IMG/VR virus record: IMGVR_UViG_3300048079_000214
Coordinates: 1 to 31,718 of that record
Strand: one strand, 5' to 3'
Length of the DNA stretch: 31,718 bases
DNA from: a virus
The notes beneath the pieces were generated by a model. The model had not been told where the DNA came from, did no database searches, and worked only from the letters and a program-made list of their open reading frames with translations. Position 1 is the first letter of the stretch. Every line of letters begins with the position of its first letter. The position numbers and the translations under genes are program-made. This document shows positions 1-6,615 of the stretch, piece by piece.

Positions 1-384
1 ATGGGCAACGAAATTTACGACGACCTTGATGAGCTGCCGACGGCGCCGCAGATCGACATTCCGGGAGCCGACCTGGTGATACTGGAACAGGCGGCGCGCG
101 CGATCGGTGCCGTGCGCGTCGAGGTGGTTGATGGCGAGGGCTACGTCAACCTGCACTTCGCCGACGGCTCTGTCGTGCACTGCTGGAACCCGCTACACTT
201 CCGCGGCGATGCTCTGGACCTGGTCGTGGCGTTGAAGCTCGAGGTCTATGTGCATGAGCAGGATACGCGCGTGATAAGCGGCAATCTGCACTCAGCAACC
301 GAACAACACGGCGCTGACGCCACTGCAGCCACCTGCCGCGCAATCGTCCGGACTGCAGCGAAAATGAACATGCGGGCCTCATAA
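1..384 (+). CDS. Small phage protein resembling NinX/DUF2591
   Basis: This encodes 127 residues starting with the ATG at the first base of the window, so a longer upstream start cannot be excluded. The middle has a W-N-P-L motif (residues 61-64) followed by G-D-A-L-D-L and a stretch ending in a valine-rich helix. The C-terminal part reads T-C-R-A-I-V-R-T-A-A. This W-N-P...D-A...A-x-x-R-A-I-V-R-A-A layout is that of short phage proteins of the NinX/DUF2591 type, whose role is unknown. The gene is on the opposite strand to the late operon and 48 bp upstream of the next plus-strand gene. The family call rests on remembered motif layout only. Confidence 0.5.
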   Translation: MGNEIYDDLDELPTAPQIDIPGADLVILEQAARAIGAVRVEVVDGEGYVNLHFADGSVVHCWNPLHFRGDALDLVVALKLEVYVHEQDTRVISGNLHSATEQHGADATAATCRAIVRTAAKMNMRAS

Positions 385-432
385 CTGCCGGCATACTGCC
401 TCATCGACAAGATTATAAAGGCGCCCATTACC

Positions 433-1203
433 ATGCTTATATTCGAGCTTAACTACCCCGGCACTTGGTTAAAACATGAGGATCCGAAGTTGAGCTTTGA
501 GATCCAAAACTTGTTACAGCACCTAGAGAGCCAATTCTATGAGGCTAATATCGCATTAAATCTTTTCTTGCAAAGCCAGAGGGAGCGGCAACAGGAGCTG
601 AGATTGGAAAATACGGTAGCCGATTTCCAAAAAAGAACAGAGTCGAGACAAAGAATTGCCACGGCCCTTGGGATTGATGCGGAAGATTGGCAGACGCGCG
701 ACCATGAAGTTGATGTTCATATGAAACGTGAAAAGTGGTTATCCGGCGCACCTCCCCGAGAACACGAGCATCTGAAGGTATTTATTTACGCGAAAGCTTT
801 TTTGTATGCATTGGATGGCTTCGACAAGTTCCTGGGGGTAATATCAAAAGAGCCAGGAATCCCGGCAGGAGTAGTTGAAGCGGCAGGTCGGGTCACTGAA
901 TTCTTCCCTCACCTCCGAGGTGTCCGAAATACTGCTCAGCACCTTGAAGATCGAACACGTGGACTAGATCAGCGAAAGAAAAAGATCGACCTCATGCCCG
1001 TCGAAAATGGAGCCTTTTCAGCGCCATCAGGTGGTCTGTTTCTAAACTGTTTAAATGGCTCCCAATACGGCTCAACAATGAGTAATGGGCATTATGGGGA
1101 AGTAGATGTTTCCCCCGACTCAATGCAAAAGTTACAGAATTTAATGCAGGACGTCATCAATGCATTCAATTGGACTGGGCCGAGAAGCCATAAGCCGTCT
1201 TGA
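433..1203 (+). CDS. HEPN-motif protein, probable accessory gene
   Basis: This is a 256-residue soluble protein with no signal peptide or membrane segment, and I recognise no named family for its full length. Most of it looks alpha-helical. A long charged helix covers about residues 28-75, and a C-terminal helical block holds R165-N-T-A-Q-H170. R-x4-6-H preceded by a helix is the signature of HEPN domains, many of which are RNases or toxin and defence effectors. A polar residue after the Arg, as here, is typical of the active form. The gene is visibly AT-richer than the phage structural genes and lies on the opposite strand beyond the lysis cassette, the usual place for late-acquired cargo. 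Translation may begin from a weak AAAGG at 418-422. HEPN assignment is inference; that the gene is real is fairly secure. Confidence 0.6.
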   Translation: MLIFELNYPGTWLKHEDPKLSFEIQNLLQHLESQFYEANIALNLFLQSQRERQQELRLENTVADFQKRTESRQRIATALGIDAEDWQTRDHEVDVHMKREKWLSGAPPREHEHLKVFIYAKAFLYALDGFDKFLGVISKEPGIPAGVVEAAGRVTEFFPHLRGVRNTAQHLEDRTRGLDQRKKKIDLMPVENGAFSAPSGGLFLNCLNGSQYGSTMSNGHYGEVDVSPDSMQKLQNLMQDVINAFNWTGPRSHKPS

Positions 1204-1237
1204 AAAAGTGTTGGCAAGCATTAATTTCGAGAGCGTA

Positions 1238-1320
1238 CTATTTCGGCCAGGCCTGAACCGTCTTCGCATGGCGCGCCGCGCACGTAGCGTGCTGGTCCAA
1301 TAGGCAATCGCCCAAGCCTC
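1238..1320 (-). pseudogene. Decayed copy of the o-spanin (Rz1) 3' end
   Basis: Bases 1238-1270 are identical to 1616-1648, the 3' end of the intact Rz1-like gene, including its TAG stop. Upstream on the minus strand the similarity continues, diverged: the last residues read C-A-A-R-H-A-K-T-V-Q-A-W-P-K in both copies, and GCCCAAGCCT recurs at 1310-1319 and 1689-1698. The spacing differs by one base between the copies, so the remnant is frameshifted, and a stop closes the frame just upstream. It has no start, lipobox or ribosome binding site. I read it as the leftover 3' end of a related phage's spanin gene. The rest of 1204-1375 contains only the upstream region of the next plus-strand gene. 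Confidence 0.75.
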
Positions 1321-1375
1321 ACTCAGTCAGCAAGGCGCGCTACAATCAGCTGGACCTGAAACTACTGGAGCGCAC

Positions 1376-1609
1376 ATGAGCGACGCAAGTAGCACGGAAA
1401 TTAGCAATTGGTCGGAAGAAAGACGAACAGCTGCGTGGGCAAAAGCCAGCGCCGACCGGTCAAACTATGCGCGCGCTGAGGGCCGGATCAAATACATCGG
1501 GCCAGTGCCACGCGCCTGCCTTTGCGGTGAGTATCACGCACCAGGCGAGACCTGCGCGATCGGCGGCACGGCATTCACCCCGCAACTCCGTGGGCCGGCG
1601 CGCGGGTAG
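1376..1609 (+). CDS. Small protein with CxC-H-C putative metal site
   Basis: This encodes 77 residues of unknown function. The N-terminal half is polar and Trp-containing. The C-terminal half has the cluster A-C-L-C-G-E-Y-H-A-P-G-E-T-C (residues about 47-60), whose three Cys and one His could bind zinc. GGAG at 1367-1370 lies five bases before the ATG. TACAAT at 1341-1346 is a possible -10, but I see no convincing -35. The gene faces the spanin genes convergently and stops six bases before the Rz1 stop. It sits between the intact and decayed spanin 3' ends, so it appears to have been brought in by recombination at this point. Confidence 0.55.
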   Translation: MSDASSTEISNWSEERRTAAWAKASADRSNYARAEGRIKYIGPVPRACLCGEYHAPGETCAIGGTAFTPQLRGPARG

Positions 1610-1615
1610 CCATAC

Positions 1616-1648
1616 CTATTTCGGCCAGGCCTGAACCGTCTTCGCATG
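1616..1648. repeat. 33-bp direct repeat, intact copy
   Basis: This is identical to 1238-1270. It forms the last ten codons and the stop of the Rz1-like gene. The two copies bracket the 345 bp that hold the 77-residue plus-strand gene. Confidence 0.9.
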
Positions 1649-1858
1649 ACGAGCAGCGCACTCCGCATACTGGCGCAGCAACTCGATAGCCCAAGCCTGC
1701 CACGCATCGTAGTCGTCGGCGCCGGGCCGCTCGACTGCCGGGCACGGCGCCGCCAATGCGCTATCGAGGGATGCTTTTGTTGGCGGCGTCGATTGCGGCG
1801 TCGAGGTTGCGCACGCGGTCAGCGCCAGGCACGCAACCAGCAGGCAGAGGTTTCGCAT
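1616..1858 (-). CDS. Outer-membrane spanin subunit (Rz1-like lipoprotein)
   Basis: This 80-residue protein has a lipoprotein signal peptide: short N-terminus, hydrophobic core, and lipobox L13-T-A-C16. C16 would be lipidated and the protein sorted to the outer membrane. The mature N-terminus is Pro/Thr/Ser-rich, as in Rz1 proteins. The start lies inside the Rz gene in another frame and the two overlap over 1761-1858, but unlike lambda Rz1 it continues 145 bp past the Rz stop. The known role of o-spanins is to bridge to the inner-membrane spanin and fuse the two membranes at the last step of lysis. The 3' end is duplicated in decayed form at 1238-1320. Confidence 0.85.
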   Translation of the reverse strand: MRNLCLLVACLALTACATSTPQSTPPTKASLDSALAAPCPAVERPGADDYDAWQAWAIELLRQYAECAARHAKTVQAWPK

Positions 1859-2138
1859 TGCGCAACTCCTTGGTGAGCGCCGACATGCGCGGCGCGAGGG
1901 TGGATTGAATGGTGGCGAACTCGGTGGCCGCCGTGGTGATGCGCGCGGCGTCGGTCTGCAGCGTGGTCAGCGCCAGCTCGGACTGGCTGCGCATGGTTTC
2001 CGCGTGCGCGCGCTGCAGCTCGGCGATCTCGGCGTCGTGCCGCCAGCCGTTCGTGAACCAGCCGGCGGCGCCTGCCAGCGCCATCGCCAGCAGCAGGCCC
2101 AGGCCGGCCGCCAGCGCGCGGTACTGGAGCGGGATCAT
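1761..2138 (-). CDS. Inner-membrane spanin subunit (Rz-like)
   Basis: This 125-residue protein has one N-terminal transmembrane helix (about residues 8-28) followed by a long periplasmic helix with heptad-like spacing (about 33-95) and a short C-terminal region. That is the i-spanin layout. The chosen ATG overlaps the stop of the upstream gene as ATGA and is preceded by AGGGGA, so the longer in-frame extension further upstream is not the true start. It would pair with the Rz1-like lipoprotein encoded in its 3' half to disrupt the outer membrane at lysis. Confidence 0.85.
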   Translation of the reverse strand: MIPLQYRALAAGLGLLLAMALAGAAGWFTNGWRHDAEIAELQRAHAETMRSQSELALTTLQTDAARITTAATEFATIQSTLAPRMSALTKELRNAKPLPAGCVPGADRVRNLDAAIDAANKSIPR

Positions 2139-2389
2139 GGAAGTCCCCTGCCGACTGCGACCCCAAGCGCCGCCGCGATGCCAGCCAGCACCACGTACCC
2201 GAGCGCGAGCGCCGCGCCGGGCGTGAGGTTCTGCCTCGAGAACATTGATGTCGACCGCCGCGCAGGCGGCAGCGAGCCGTTGTGCATGTCTACGAAAGCT
2301 TTGACCACCAGCAGCGCGCCTGACAGGAAGCCGAGGACGCCGAACAGCGTGCACGCCAACGCGACCAGGGGATAGTCGAACCAGTTCAT
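2135..2389 (-). CDS. Two-helix membrane protein of the lysis cassette
   Basis: This 84-residue protein has two strongly hydrophobic segments, about residues 7-33 and 57-79, separated by a basic, polar loop. I do not recognise the family. It is joined to both neighbours by four-base ATGA overlaps: its ATG overlaps the endolysin stop and its TGA overlaps the Rz start. It is therefore a real, translationally coupled member of the cassette. A membrane protein between endolysin and spanin could be an additional holin or a regulator of holin timing (inference). Confidence 0.75.
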   Translation of the reverse strand: MNWFDYPLVALACTLFGVLGFLSGALLVVKAFVDMHNGSLPPARRSTSMFSRQNLTPGAALALGYVVLAGIAAALGVAVGRGLP

Positions 2390-2874
2390 GGGATCCCTTT
2401 CAAGCACAGGTCGCGCTCGGCCTGGCGCCGGCGCGTGAGGCCGCGCACTTCCTTGCCGCCGACCTTGTTCCACATGAGCAGGGCATTGCAGGCGCCGACC
2501 ATGTCGCCAGCGTTCGTGCGCCGCGCCATGCTCGAGCCGCAGAAGCCGCTCACGCCGATGTTGTAGGCGACGTCGACGAAGGCCACCTTCTGCCCATCGG
2601 TCAGGCGCGCCAACGGGATGCACATGGCAATGCCGGCGGCGTGCCGCTCGAGGTCGCGGTCGAGCTGGGCGCGGCACTGCGCGGGCGTATACGTCTTGCC
2701 CCAGGCCGCGTTTTCGGTGGCGCCGGTGCAGTACGTGAGCACGCCGCCCATGTCGCGGTAGGTGGACAGTTCAGTGCCCTCGAACGCGGGCGTGAAGCTG
2801 AGCAGCGCCGCCGCGGCCATGGCGCCGACCAGCGCGACCAGGCCGCGCCGCTGTGTAGGTGCGCTCTTAACCAT
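2386..2874 (-). CDS. SAR endolysin, GH24 lysozyme (R21-like muramidase)
   Basis: This 162-residue protein has the family-24 lysozyme catalytic layout E32-x8-D41-x5-T47, followed by the usual G-x-x-T-x-G-type region and a helical C-lobe. GH24 enzymes cleave the N-acetylmuramic acid to N-acetylglucosamine bond of peptidoglycan. An N-terminal hydrophobic segment at about residues 11-27, rich in Ala/Gly/Leu and without a clear cleavage site, looks like a signal-anchor-release segment. It would send the enzyme to the periplasm through Sec in an inactive, membrane-tethered form. Cysteines at 49, 67, 85 and 112 could form disulphides that control activation. The start overlaps the holin stop by eight bases. 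Confidence 0.9.
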   Translation of the reverse strand: MVKSAPTQRRGLVALVGAMAAAALLSFTPAFEGTELSTYRDMGGVLTYCTGATENAAWGKTYTPAQCRAQLDRDLERHAAGIAMCIPLARLTDGQKVAFVDVAYNIGVSGFCGSSMARRTNAGDMVGACNALLMWNKVGGKEVRGLTRRRQAERDLCLKGIP

Positions 2875-3079
2875 TGCCGGTCAGCGCCGGTTGGGCCACG
2901 ACACGCGCGATCGCGGCGCCGAGCGAGGTCAGGCCGGCGGCCACGACTAGGATGGGCGCGGTGCCGCTGGCGTACAGGTTCATGCCGGCCTCAATGGCAG
3001 ATGCGATGGCAGCCAGCAGCGCGAAGCGTACCGACCACAATCTCGGGAATTGCTTGCTTGCGTCGTCAATGAATTTCAT
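2867..3079 (-). CDS. Holin-like membrane protein (DUF7940 type)
   Basis: This 70-residue protein opens with M-K-F-I-D-D-A, then W-S-V-R-F-A-L-L-A-A, and ends near A-R-V-V-A-Q-P. That is a pattern I associate with a family of short phage holins (DUF7940-type, recalled rather than searched). It has two hydrophobic stretches, about residues 17-35 and 41-60, with a basic C-terminus. The chosen ATG overlaps the upstream stop as ATGA and has GGAG seven bases ahead, so the in-frame ATG 21 bases further upstream is less likely. It would form inner-membrane lesions that set lysis timing, here probably releasing or depolarising the SAR endolysin. Confidence 0.75.
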   Translation of the reverse strand: MKFIDDASKQFPRLWSVRFALLAAIASAIEAGMNLYASGTAPILVVAAGLTSLGAAIARVVAQPALTGNG

Positions 3080-3360
3080 GGTTTCTCCAGTGGTGGGCAA
3101 AATGGCTTTACTTCAGGCGCCTGCAGCTGGGCGAGGAATTGCGCCAGGCGCACTTCCCGTTCGTGGCACTCGAGCTCGGCCAGCCGGTTCTCGCGCGAGT
3201 TGCGCTGATGCGTGTACCAGGCGTTCAGCAGGAACGTCAGCAGCGCGGTGAGGATGCCGACGATGACGCCGACCTGCGTCAGGGTCAGGGAGGTGGCGAC
3301 CGTTACTGCGGCACCGGCGTAGCTGCCGACTTCCGGCGGGGTGGTCTTGCTGATGCTCAT
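3076..3360 (-). CDS. Holin, HP1-like family
   Basis: This 94-residue protein has a short polar N-terminus, hydrophobic stretches over about residues 13-46 (G-x-A-V-T-V then V-G-V-I-V-G-I-L-T-A-L-L-T-F), the motif N-A-W-Y, and a charged Arg/Glu-rich C-terminal tail. This is the arrangement of the HP1-family phage holins. AAAGG lies five bases upstream of the ATG. It is the first gene of the lysis cassette and overlaps the next holin-like gene by four bases. With two holin-like genes in series, one may be the pore former and the other an antiholin or pinholin partner (inference). Confidence 0.75.
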   Translation of the reverse strand: MSISKTTPPEVGSYAGAAVTVATSLTLTQVGVIVGILTALLTFLLNAWYTHQRNSRENRLAELECHEREVRLAQFLAQLQAPEVKPFCPPLEKP

Positions 3361-3380
3361 TGCTGCCTTTCGATGGGCGT

Positions 3381-3403
3381 AAAAAAAGCCCGCCGAAGCG
3401 AGC
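3381..3403 (-). terminator. Rho-independent terminator between tail and lysis genes
   Basis: On the minus strand this is GCTCGC, a TTCG tetraloop, GCGGGC (six pairs, one G-U) and then seven T. It ends the tail transcript 20 bp before the first holin gene, so lysis genes need either read-through by modified polymerase or their own promoter. I see none in 3361-3453. Confidence 0.9.
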
Positions 3404-3453
3404 TGGTCTGCGAGGTCGGCGCGCCAGTGAGCGCGCCGTGGCCGTTCAATCGC

Positions 3454-4104
3454 TCACCATACGATCGCCGCAATTTCTTCCGGCGTGGTGGCGAGATCCA
3501 GCTGCGCTTTCAGGCGCTGCGAATAGTTGAAGTTCTCGGTGCCCTGCGCTGCCATGCCGGCGAACAACGTGCGGAAGGCGTCGACATCGGGCAGCAGGTG
3601 CATCGAGTTATCCACCGCGCGCCAAGCGCCGGGAAAGCCGTCAGGGAATGTGCCAAACAACCCGATGTGGTTGGCCACGCCGTCGATATCCGATCGTGAC
3701 ACCGTGTCGCATGAGAACAGCTTGCCGGCGTAAGGGAACGTCGACAGGTTCGCGCTCGCGCGCCAGGCGTTGATCTCGGCGTTCTTTGCAGCGCGCAGCT
3801 CATCGAGCGTGGGCTCGACCAGCGGCGCTGTGCCGTCGATCACCTGCCCGATCGCCACCAGAGGCATTGGCGTCGGCGTGCTCGGATCGCGCACGCGGTG
3901 CATAGTCTCGAACCAGTCAACCGGGCAGTAGCTCATGATGAACGCGCGCAGGTCATCGCCCTCCGGAGCCGGCACCGGCAGTGAGATCGCATACTGCGCA
4001 CGATTGCCGAGTTCGGATTCAGTCAGCACGTCGCTAAAGAACCTGACGATGATCTGTCGTTCGCCCGGTACCGTATCTACGATACGGAATTTGATAGTTG
4101 CCAT
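3454..4104 (-). CDS. Tail-fibre-associated protein with C-terminal DUF4376
   Basis: This 216-residue protein has a beta-rich N-terminus (residues 1-85). Its C-terminal half, from L-R-A-A-K-N-A-E-I-N-A-W-R to the end, matches the DUF4376 pattern common at the ends of phage tail-fibre operons: repeated short helices, D-V-D-A-F-R-T-L-F and T-P-E-E-I-A-A-I. Such proteins are thought to be fibre-tip components or fibre assembly helpers; none is visible here beyond that. It is the last gene before the tail terminator and its start abuts the stop of the Gly-rich fibre gene. Confidence 0.75.
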   Translation of the reverse strand: MATIKFRIVDTVPGERQIIVRFFSDVLTESELGNRAQYAISLPVPAPEGDDLRAFIMSYCPVDWFETMHRVRDPSTPTPMPLVAIGQVIDGTAPLVEPTLDELRAAKNAEINAWRASANLSTFPYAGKLFSCDTVSRSDIDGVANHIGLFGTFPDGFPGAWRAVDNSMHLLPDVDAFRTLFAGMAAQGTENFNYSQRLKAQLDLATTPEEIAAIVW

Positions 4105-5000
4105 CAGCTCATGTTCCCTGAAATGATCCCTTGTTCAGCGACAGTTACCGACGTCGCCCCCTCGATGGCCACGCCTTGTACGCCTGGCGCGCCATCACTG
4201 CCGCGAGCGGTGGTGCCGCGTGAGCCTGCTGCGCCGCCCGCCCCGCCGCTGTAGTTGCTGCGCGTGTAGCCTGTTGGTGAAGTCGACCCCGTGCTCGTGC
4301 TGCCCGCGCTGCCGCTAGTTTGCGTCGCACCGCCCGCGCCGCCGCGACCTGCGCCGACTGACCCTTCGCCAGCGCTACCCGAACCGGCGACGCCGCTGGC
4401 GCCTTCGCCGCGCCCGCCCGTGCCGCCCGCATACCGCACCACGTCGGAATTGGTCGTTGAGGTGAGGCGCACACCGCCGCCAGCACCGCCGCCGCCGCCA
4501 CCGCCAGCGCCACCCGTGCCAACGCCAGCCACACCGCCAGCGCCGCCAGCGCCGCCAGCGATAGTGCCGAGATTGCGTACGATAATCGAACGCGTGGCTT
4601 TCAGGCCTGCGCCGCCGGCTTTACCAGTGCCGCCGTTGGAGGCGAAACCGTTGCCACCACGCCCCCCGGTGCCACCGGAATTACCTGCGCTGCCGCCATT
4701 AGGTACGCCGCCCGATCCGCTGGCGCCGACGCTTCCCCGGTCACCGCCGCCGTTCGTACCTTGTGCACCTTGCGCCCCGGTGATCGTGCCTGTATTGACC
4801 AGCAGCAGCACGCTACCGGCGCCCCAGCCATCGCCCGTCGTGAGCGCCGGTAGCGTGCTGTTCGCCGACGTGATGGCGCCCTCGGCCAGACAGATGGCCA
4901 CGACCGGGCCGGCCGGGTTGCCGGCAGCGGTGCGCATGTTGTAGTTGACCGCATTGCCGGGTTTAAGCACGACGGTGCGCGGTAGTAGAAGCGCCATCAT
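4104..5000 (-). CDS. Glycine-rich tail fibre or receptor-binding protein
   Basis: This 298-residue protein has a short N-terminal beta region (residues 1-75) followed by about 200 residues very rich in Gly, Ala, Ser and Thr. That part holds runs such as G-G-A-G-G-A-G-G and an uninterrupted Gly tract, with non-Gly inserts (I-I-V-R-N-L-G-T-I and V-V-R-Y-A) between. It resembles the Gly_rich_2-type domain of phage fibre proteins. By analogy with the T4-like S16 gp38 adhesin it may fold as packed polyglycine-II helices with variable loops that contact the host receptor (inference). The ATG at 5000 overlaps the upstream stop as ATGA. A second ATG follows immediately, so the start is uncertain by one codon. 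The longer in-frame extension inside the previous gene is unlikely. Confidence 0.75.
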   Translation of the reverse strand: MMALLLPRTVVLKPGNAVNYNMRTAAGNPAGPVVAICLAEGAITSANSTLPALTTGDGWGAGSVLLLVNTGTITGAQGAQGTNGGGDRGSVGASGSGGVPNGGSAGNSGGTGGRGGNGFASNGGTGKAGGAGLKATRSIIVRNLGTIAGGAGGAGGVAGVGTGGAGGGGGGGAGGGVRLTSTTNSDVVRYAGGTGGRGEGASGVAGSGSAGEGSVGAGRGGAGGATQTSGSAGSTSTGSTSPTGYTRSNYSGGAGGAAGSRGTTARGSDGAPGVQGVAIEGATSVTVAEQGIISGNMS

Positions 5001-5698
5001 CCCCGGAACCCCGGCAAGTACGAACCGAACATGCTTACGCCGTCGCACACAAAGGAGAATATTGTGCGGCGGTTCGGGCCGGTGTCAATCTGCGGCGGGA
5101 TGTTCTCGATAAATTTATACACCGGGTCGAACGTGAGCGCCCAGCCACCCGTCGCATTCTGCGTAACATGCAAAATGTATGTCCCTGCGGCCATATTAGT
5201 CGGCGCCTGGAGTGACAAGTCAGCCGCCAAAACCCTATCCGCGATCTGAATAGCCGACAAGTCCCAGGCAAGGATGCCGCTGTTGCTAACCAATCCGCCC
5301 GTGGCCGGCGGGATAACCGATATATTTTTCCAGTTCGTCGGGTCAAGGCGCGGTGGGGTCGTGCTTGAACTGGCCCCGGTGCGTTTGCGGTACAGGAACA
5401 ACGACACCGGGTCGACCACAGCGGCGGGCGTCGTGTACGACTGGCCCGACACCCACAGGGCGGCGCCAGCAGCGACTGCACCCTGCGCCGCCTGCGCTGC
5501 GCTGGTGGCGGCAGCCTGCGCCAAGCTATTAACGTCGTTGGCCAACGCATTAGCTTCGCCGCCGAACGCATCGATCGCCTGCTGCAGCGGTGGGAGCTTG
5601 CGCATCATCTCGTCCGCTTCGTCGTCAAACTCGCCCGGCCGGTCAGGATCCGGGGCATTGCCCAGCTGCGGAAGCTTCGTTGTAATTTTTGCGACCAT
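4997..5698 (-). CDS. Tail fibre protein
   Basis: This 233-residue protein begins with M-V-A-K-I-T-T-K-L-P. Residues about 50-80 form an Ala-rich helical segment (A-Q-A-A-A-T-S-A-A-Q-A-A-Q) typical of trimeric fibre shafts. Then comes W-V-S-G-Q-S-Y...V-S-L-F-L-Y-R and P-P-R-L-D-P-T-N-W, the W-x-x-G...L-D-P-x-x-W motif common in phage side-tail fibres. A beta-rich C-terminal domain follows. The start is the ATG within TGATG at the stop of the upstream gene; an in-frame ATG 120 bases further upstream lies inside that gene and is not used in this reading. Confidence 0.75.
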   Translation of the reverse strand: MVAKITTKLPQLGNAPDPDRPGEFDDEADEMMRKLPPLQQAIDAFGGEANALANDVNSLAQAAATSAAQAAQGAVAAGAALWVSGQSYTTPAAVVDPVSLFLYRKRTGASSSTTPPRLDPTNWKNISVIPPATGGLVSNSGILAWDLSAIQIADRVLAADLSLQAPTNMAAGTYILHVTQNATGGWALTFDPVYKFIENIPPQIDTGPNRRTIFSFVCDGVSMFGSYLPGFRG

Positions 5699-6615
5699 CA
5701 GGTCAACTCCTGAATTTGAAGGTTGAGGAACGATCCGGACGGACGCTTCAAGACGATCTGGAAGTCTTGAACGAACCCGAACAAATTGAGAAAGCCGAAC
5801 ACCGGGCTGCCGAGCCACGCGCGCGGCGCCGACTTCGCCAGCGTCAGCAGGCGCAGCACTTCTTCAATGCTCGCATTGTCGATGAACAGGTCGTATTCGA
5901 CGACTCGCACAGCGCGCCGCGGCGTGAACTTGGTATTGCCCCAGATGTCGGTTTCGACCTTGGAATAATCGACCGTGCGTACACTCGGCTCCCACTGCAC
6001 GCGACCGAGGAAATCGAACCTGCCCAGCTGGCACTCGCCTACTTCTGGCCGATTGCCTGGCCAGGTGACGACGATCTCGATCACCGCGCTCCGGTACATC
6101 GGCAAGTCTGTGAACGAGACGTCGCGCCGGAACGACCTGGTCTTGGTGAACCACTCCGACCACGTGCGGCAGTTGCGCAGCCGCAGGTTCTGGATTTTTT
6201 CGTACTTGACCACTCCGTCGACGGTCACCCGAACGCGCACGCTCGAGGCGCGCACCGCGAACAATGCGACGGAGTTGATGCGCACCCCAGGCGTCAACGT
6301 CCACGAAAGCACCTCGTCTTCCGCGATGCTTGCGGTGTTCATCACCGAGTCGAAGGCTGCGTAAAGATTGGTGGGCCGGACGAAGATCCATTTCGCGGCT
6401 GTCCCCGCCAGGTTGTTTTCTGGATAATCCACCGCGTTCGCCGTGGCGGTGTGCGCCACGACGCATTCGTAGATCCGGTGATCGGGCCGACGAACTCGCT
6501 GCTTCACCGTCTTTGCCCCCGCCGCCCACAGTGGCGCGTCGCCGGCATCACTTTCCGAAAGCGTCGACGCGGCCAAGACATCGGCCGTGATTGGAATCGG
6601 AGCGATCAGTTTCAT
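5698..6615 (-). CDS. Distal tail protein of unknown family
   Basis: This 305-residue, mostly beta protein begins M-K-L-I-A-P-I-P-I-T. It has the aromatic-rich early region (Y-E-C-V-V-A-H) often seen in carbohydrate-binding folds of phage baseplate or fibre proteins. I do not recognise a named family. The gene starts inside the stop of the tape measure (ATGA) and ends in a TGATG overlap with the fibre gene. That places it where distal tail or tip proteins are encoded and suggests a structural role linking tail tip and fibres. Confidence 0.65.
   Translation of the reverse strand: MKLIAPIPITADVLAASTLSESDAGDAPLWAAGAKTVKQRVRRPDHRIYECVVAHTATANAVDYPENNLAGTAAKWIFVRPTNLYAAFDSVMNTASIAEDEVLSWTLTPGVRINSVALFAVRASSVRVRVTVDGVVKYEKIQNLRLRNCRTWSEWFTKTRSFRRDVSFTDLPMYRSAVIEIVVTWPGNRPEVGECQLGRFDFLGRVQWEPSVRTVDYSKVETDIWGNTKFTPRRAVRVVEYDLFIDNASIEEVLRLLTLAKSAPRAWLGSPVFGFLNLFGFVQDFQIVLKRPSGSFLNLQIQELT

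Noticed and set aside
1905-2375. 156-codon plus-strand frame opposite the Rz gene
   Set aside because: It is antisense to overlapping lysis genes with strong families and coupled starts.
4291-4944. Proline-rich plus-strand frame
   Set aside because: Its Pro content is simply the complement of the Gly codons of the fibre gene.
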